Shown: positions 7,214 through 7,889 of the stretch, one piece after another | How the letters are laid out: each line of letters starts with the position of its first letter | How positions within the stretch are numbered: the stretch's first letter is position 1 | DNA from: Alphaproteobacteria bacterium | GTDB lineage: Bacteria; Pseudomonadota; Alphaproteobacteria; Rhodobacterales; Rhodobacteraceae | DNA: 7,889 bases | Assembly: GCA_030428025.1 (NCBI GenBank) | Contig: JAUIBJ010000135.1 | Location: 1 to 7,889, forward strand | Direction: 5' to 3' | Made by a program: the position numbers and the translations under genes | The notes under the pieces: generated by a model | Told to the model about the DNA's origin: nothing | Database searches by the model: none | The model's input: only the letters and a program-made list of their open reading frames with translations

Positions 7214-7546
7214 CTCGCGTTTCATTGAAAACGAAAGGAATATGTGTAAACGCAGGCGAATTTGGCACCAAAGAATTCAATGGCTTGGACGGCAACTGTA
7301 AACGAATTTCGATGGCTGCCTTCAGCGCAAGCGTAGCTTGACGAGTTGAGGTTAAAGGGAAAAAGAACTGTAGAGCGTTCTTTCGGATCAGGTGCATTCG
7401 AGGACCAGGAAATCGACGTCATTGGCGTAAGCTTTGACGTCGCCGTCGTGGCGGAAGGTTCACATCCCGTAGCACACTGCTTACGGCGAAAACCAGAATT
7501 CGCCGAGGTGCGATCTTGCGAGATCGGCTCCGTCAGATCTGCAATT
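7214..7546. other. Non-coding strip between tRNA scar and GntR gene
   Basis: I recognise no gene in these 333 bp. Open frames on both strands give peptides with no recognisable motif, and the longest plus-strand one (7346-7696) only runs antisense to the regulator gene. What stands out is a cluster of perfect inverted repeats at 7362-7526. Confidence 0.5.
7362..7526. repeat. Cluster of four perfect inverted repeats
   Basis: Four unrelated perfect inverted repeats occur: AAAGAAC/GTTCTTT (7362-7368 and 7377-7383, 8-nt loop); CGACGTCA/TGACGTCG (7414-7421 and 7435-7442, 13-nt spacer); CGGCGAA/TTCGCCG (7484-7490 and 7499-7505, 8-nt loop); CGATCT/AGATCG (7511-7516 and 7521-7526, 4-nt loop). The last two lie just downstream of the regulator gene's stop but have no T run. 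The first, read on the minus strand, is followed by a T run and could be a weak terminator. The second has the form of an operator. Confidence 0.5.
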
Positions 7547-7889
7547 CTACTTCCGGGTGCTTGTCGAGAATATCTTTTCGCGGATTGCTTTTGCCGCGTC
7601 CCTTATATCGGCAGCAATAGCTTCAGCTGCGCCTTCGCCGTCAGAAATTTTCGCGGCGTTTATTACTGCGACGTGTTTGGCATGTCCGGTGCGTGATAAA
7701 TCACCGCTTCGAACGATGTTCATGAGCGGTCCATAGCGCATCCACAAGAGTTCGATCATGTCGATCATGTCGTCATTCTGGCATGCGCGGTAAAGCGTGA
7801 AATGGAAGTTCTGGTTCATTCGAAGATAACCCTTTAGGTCGTCTTGTTTGTCGCATTTCTCCATCTCGCCGTTTATTTGCATTAATTCC
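7547..7889 (-). CDS. GntR-family transcriptional regulator, FCD ligand-binding domain (5' partial)
   Basis: The minus-strand frame is open from the right edge to the TAG at 7549-7547, about 113 codons. It matches the C-terminal all-helical FCD domain of FadR/VanR-type GntR regulators: MNQNFHFTLYRACQND, then LLWMRYGPL, then GHAKHVAVI and a last helix EAIAADIRDAAKAI. The N-terminal winged-helix DNA-binding domain must lie outside the window. Of the usual metal ligands, the two His in FH (nt 7804-7802) and KH (7675-7673) are kept. The Asp four residues before FH's His is Asn, and the last-helix His appears to be Asp, so metal binding may be altered. A tandem 9-bp duplication (7752-7769) encodes MID-MIE. 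Such regulators often sense carboxylic acids; the ligand and target here are unknown. Its GC is lower than in the genes to the left. Confidence 0.85.
   Translation of the reverse strand, partial: ELMQINGEMEKCDKQDDLKGYLRMNQNFHFTLYRACQNDDMIDMIELLWMRYGPLMNIVRSGDLSRTGHAKHVAVINAAKISDGEGAAEAIAADIRDAAKAIREKIFSTSTRK

Larger units (their letters stand above)
7214..7889. mobile_element. Probable end of an integrated element (genomic island or prophage), right of the tRNA scar
   Basis: Integration into the 3' end of a tRNA leaves a displaced 3' fragment whose CCA side faces the old chromosome and whose anticodon side faces the element. Here the anticodon side faces right, so the element should occupy 7214 onward. 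By hand count GC is 22/60 at 7221-7280 and 30/60 at 7741-7800, against 42/60 at 7081-7140 and 46/60 at 541-600. No integrase or other mobility gene is visible within the window; it would lie beyond the right edge, often next to the intact tRNA. Confidence 0.5.

Noticed and set aside
7167..7240. Full-length tRNA-Cys gene
   Set aside because: No 5' acceptor strand GGCGAGT and no D arm upstream of the anticodon stem; only the 3' half is present.
7346..7696. 116-codon plus-strand frame at the right end
   Set aside because: Overlaps the GntR FCD gene antisense, crosses the inverted-repeat strip and has no recognisable motif.

Overview
The window looks like a piece of a GC-rich alphaproteobacterial chromosome, most likely of the Rhodobacterales type. 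The grounds are the strong GC bias in third codon positions, a cupin of the DMSP-lyase (DddQ/DddL) family typical of that group, and the style of the surface-glycan genes. No species can be named from the sequence alone.

Positions 1-6156 form a plus-strand surface-polysaccharide block of three genes. The first is the 3' part of a very large modular glycosyltransferase (GT4, GT4, GT2-like, zinc ribbon, degenerate methyltransferase-like tail). After a 247-bp gap comes a compact sulfotransferase of 262 aa. After another 54 bp comes a 672-aa protein with an N-terminal sulfotransferase-like domain, a very long coiled coil and a C-terminal SRSWRITAPLR tail known from polysaccharide-assembly proteins. 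Together they suggest synthesis and sulfation of a secreted or cell-surface glycan. The glycan and the acceptor positions cannot be read from the sequence.

Across a short convergent gap (6157-6276) lies a minus-strand cupin with all the residues I associate with the DddQ active site, so it may cleave dimethylsulfoniopropionate to DMS and acrylate. Upstream of it is a decayed 51-codon piece of the C-terminus of an oligopeptide-type ABC transporter ATPase.

At 7167-7213 lies the exact 3' half of a tRNA-Cys(GCA) gene, from the anticodon stem-loop to the encoded CCA, with no 5' half. This is the usual footprint of a tyrosine-recombinase integration site. By hand count GC drops from 42/60 just left of it (7081-7140) to 22/60 just right of it (7221-7280). 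The simplest reading is that positions up to about 7213 are resident chromosome and positions beyond are the end of an integrated element. That element end holds a non-coding strip with a cluster of perfect inverted repeats and the C-terminal FCD domain of a GntR-family regulator that runs off the right edge.
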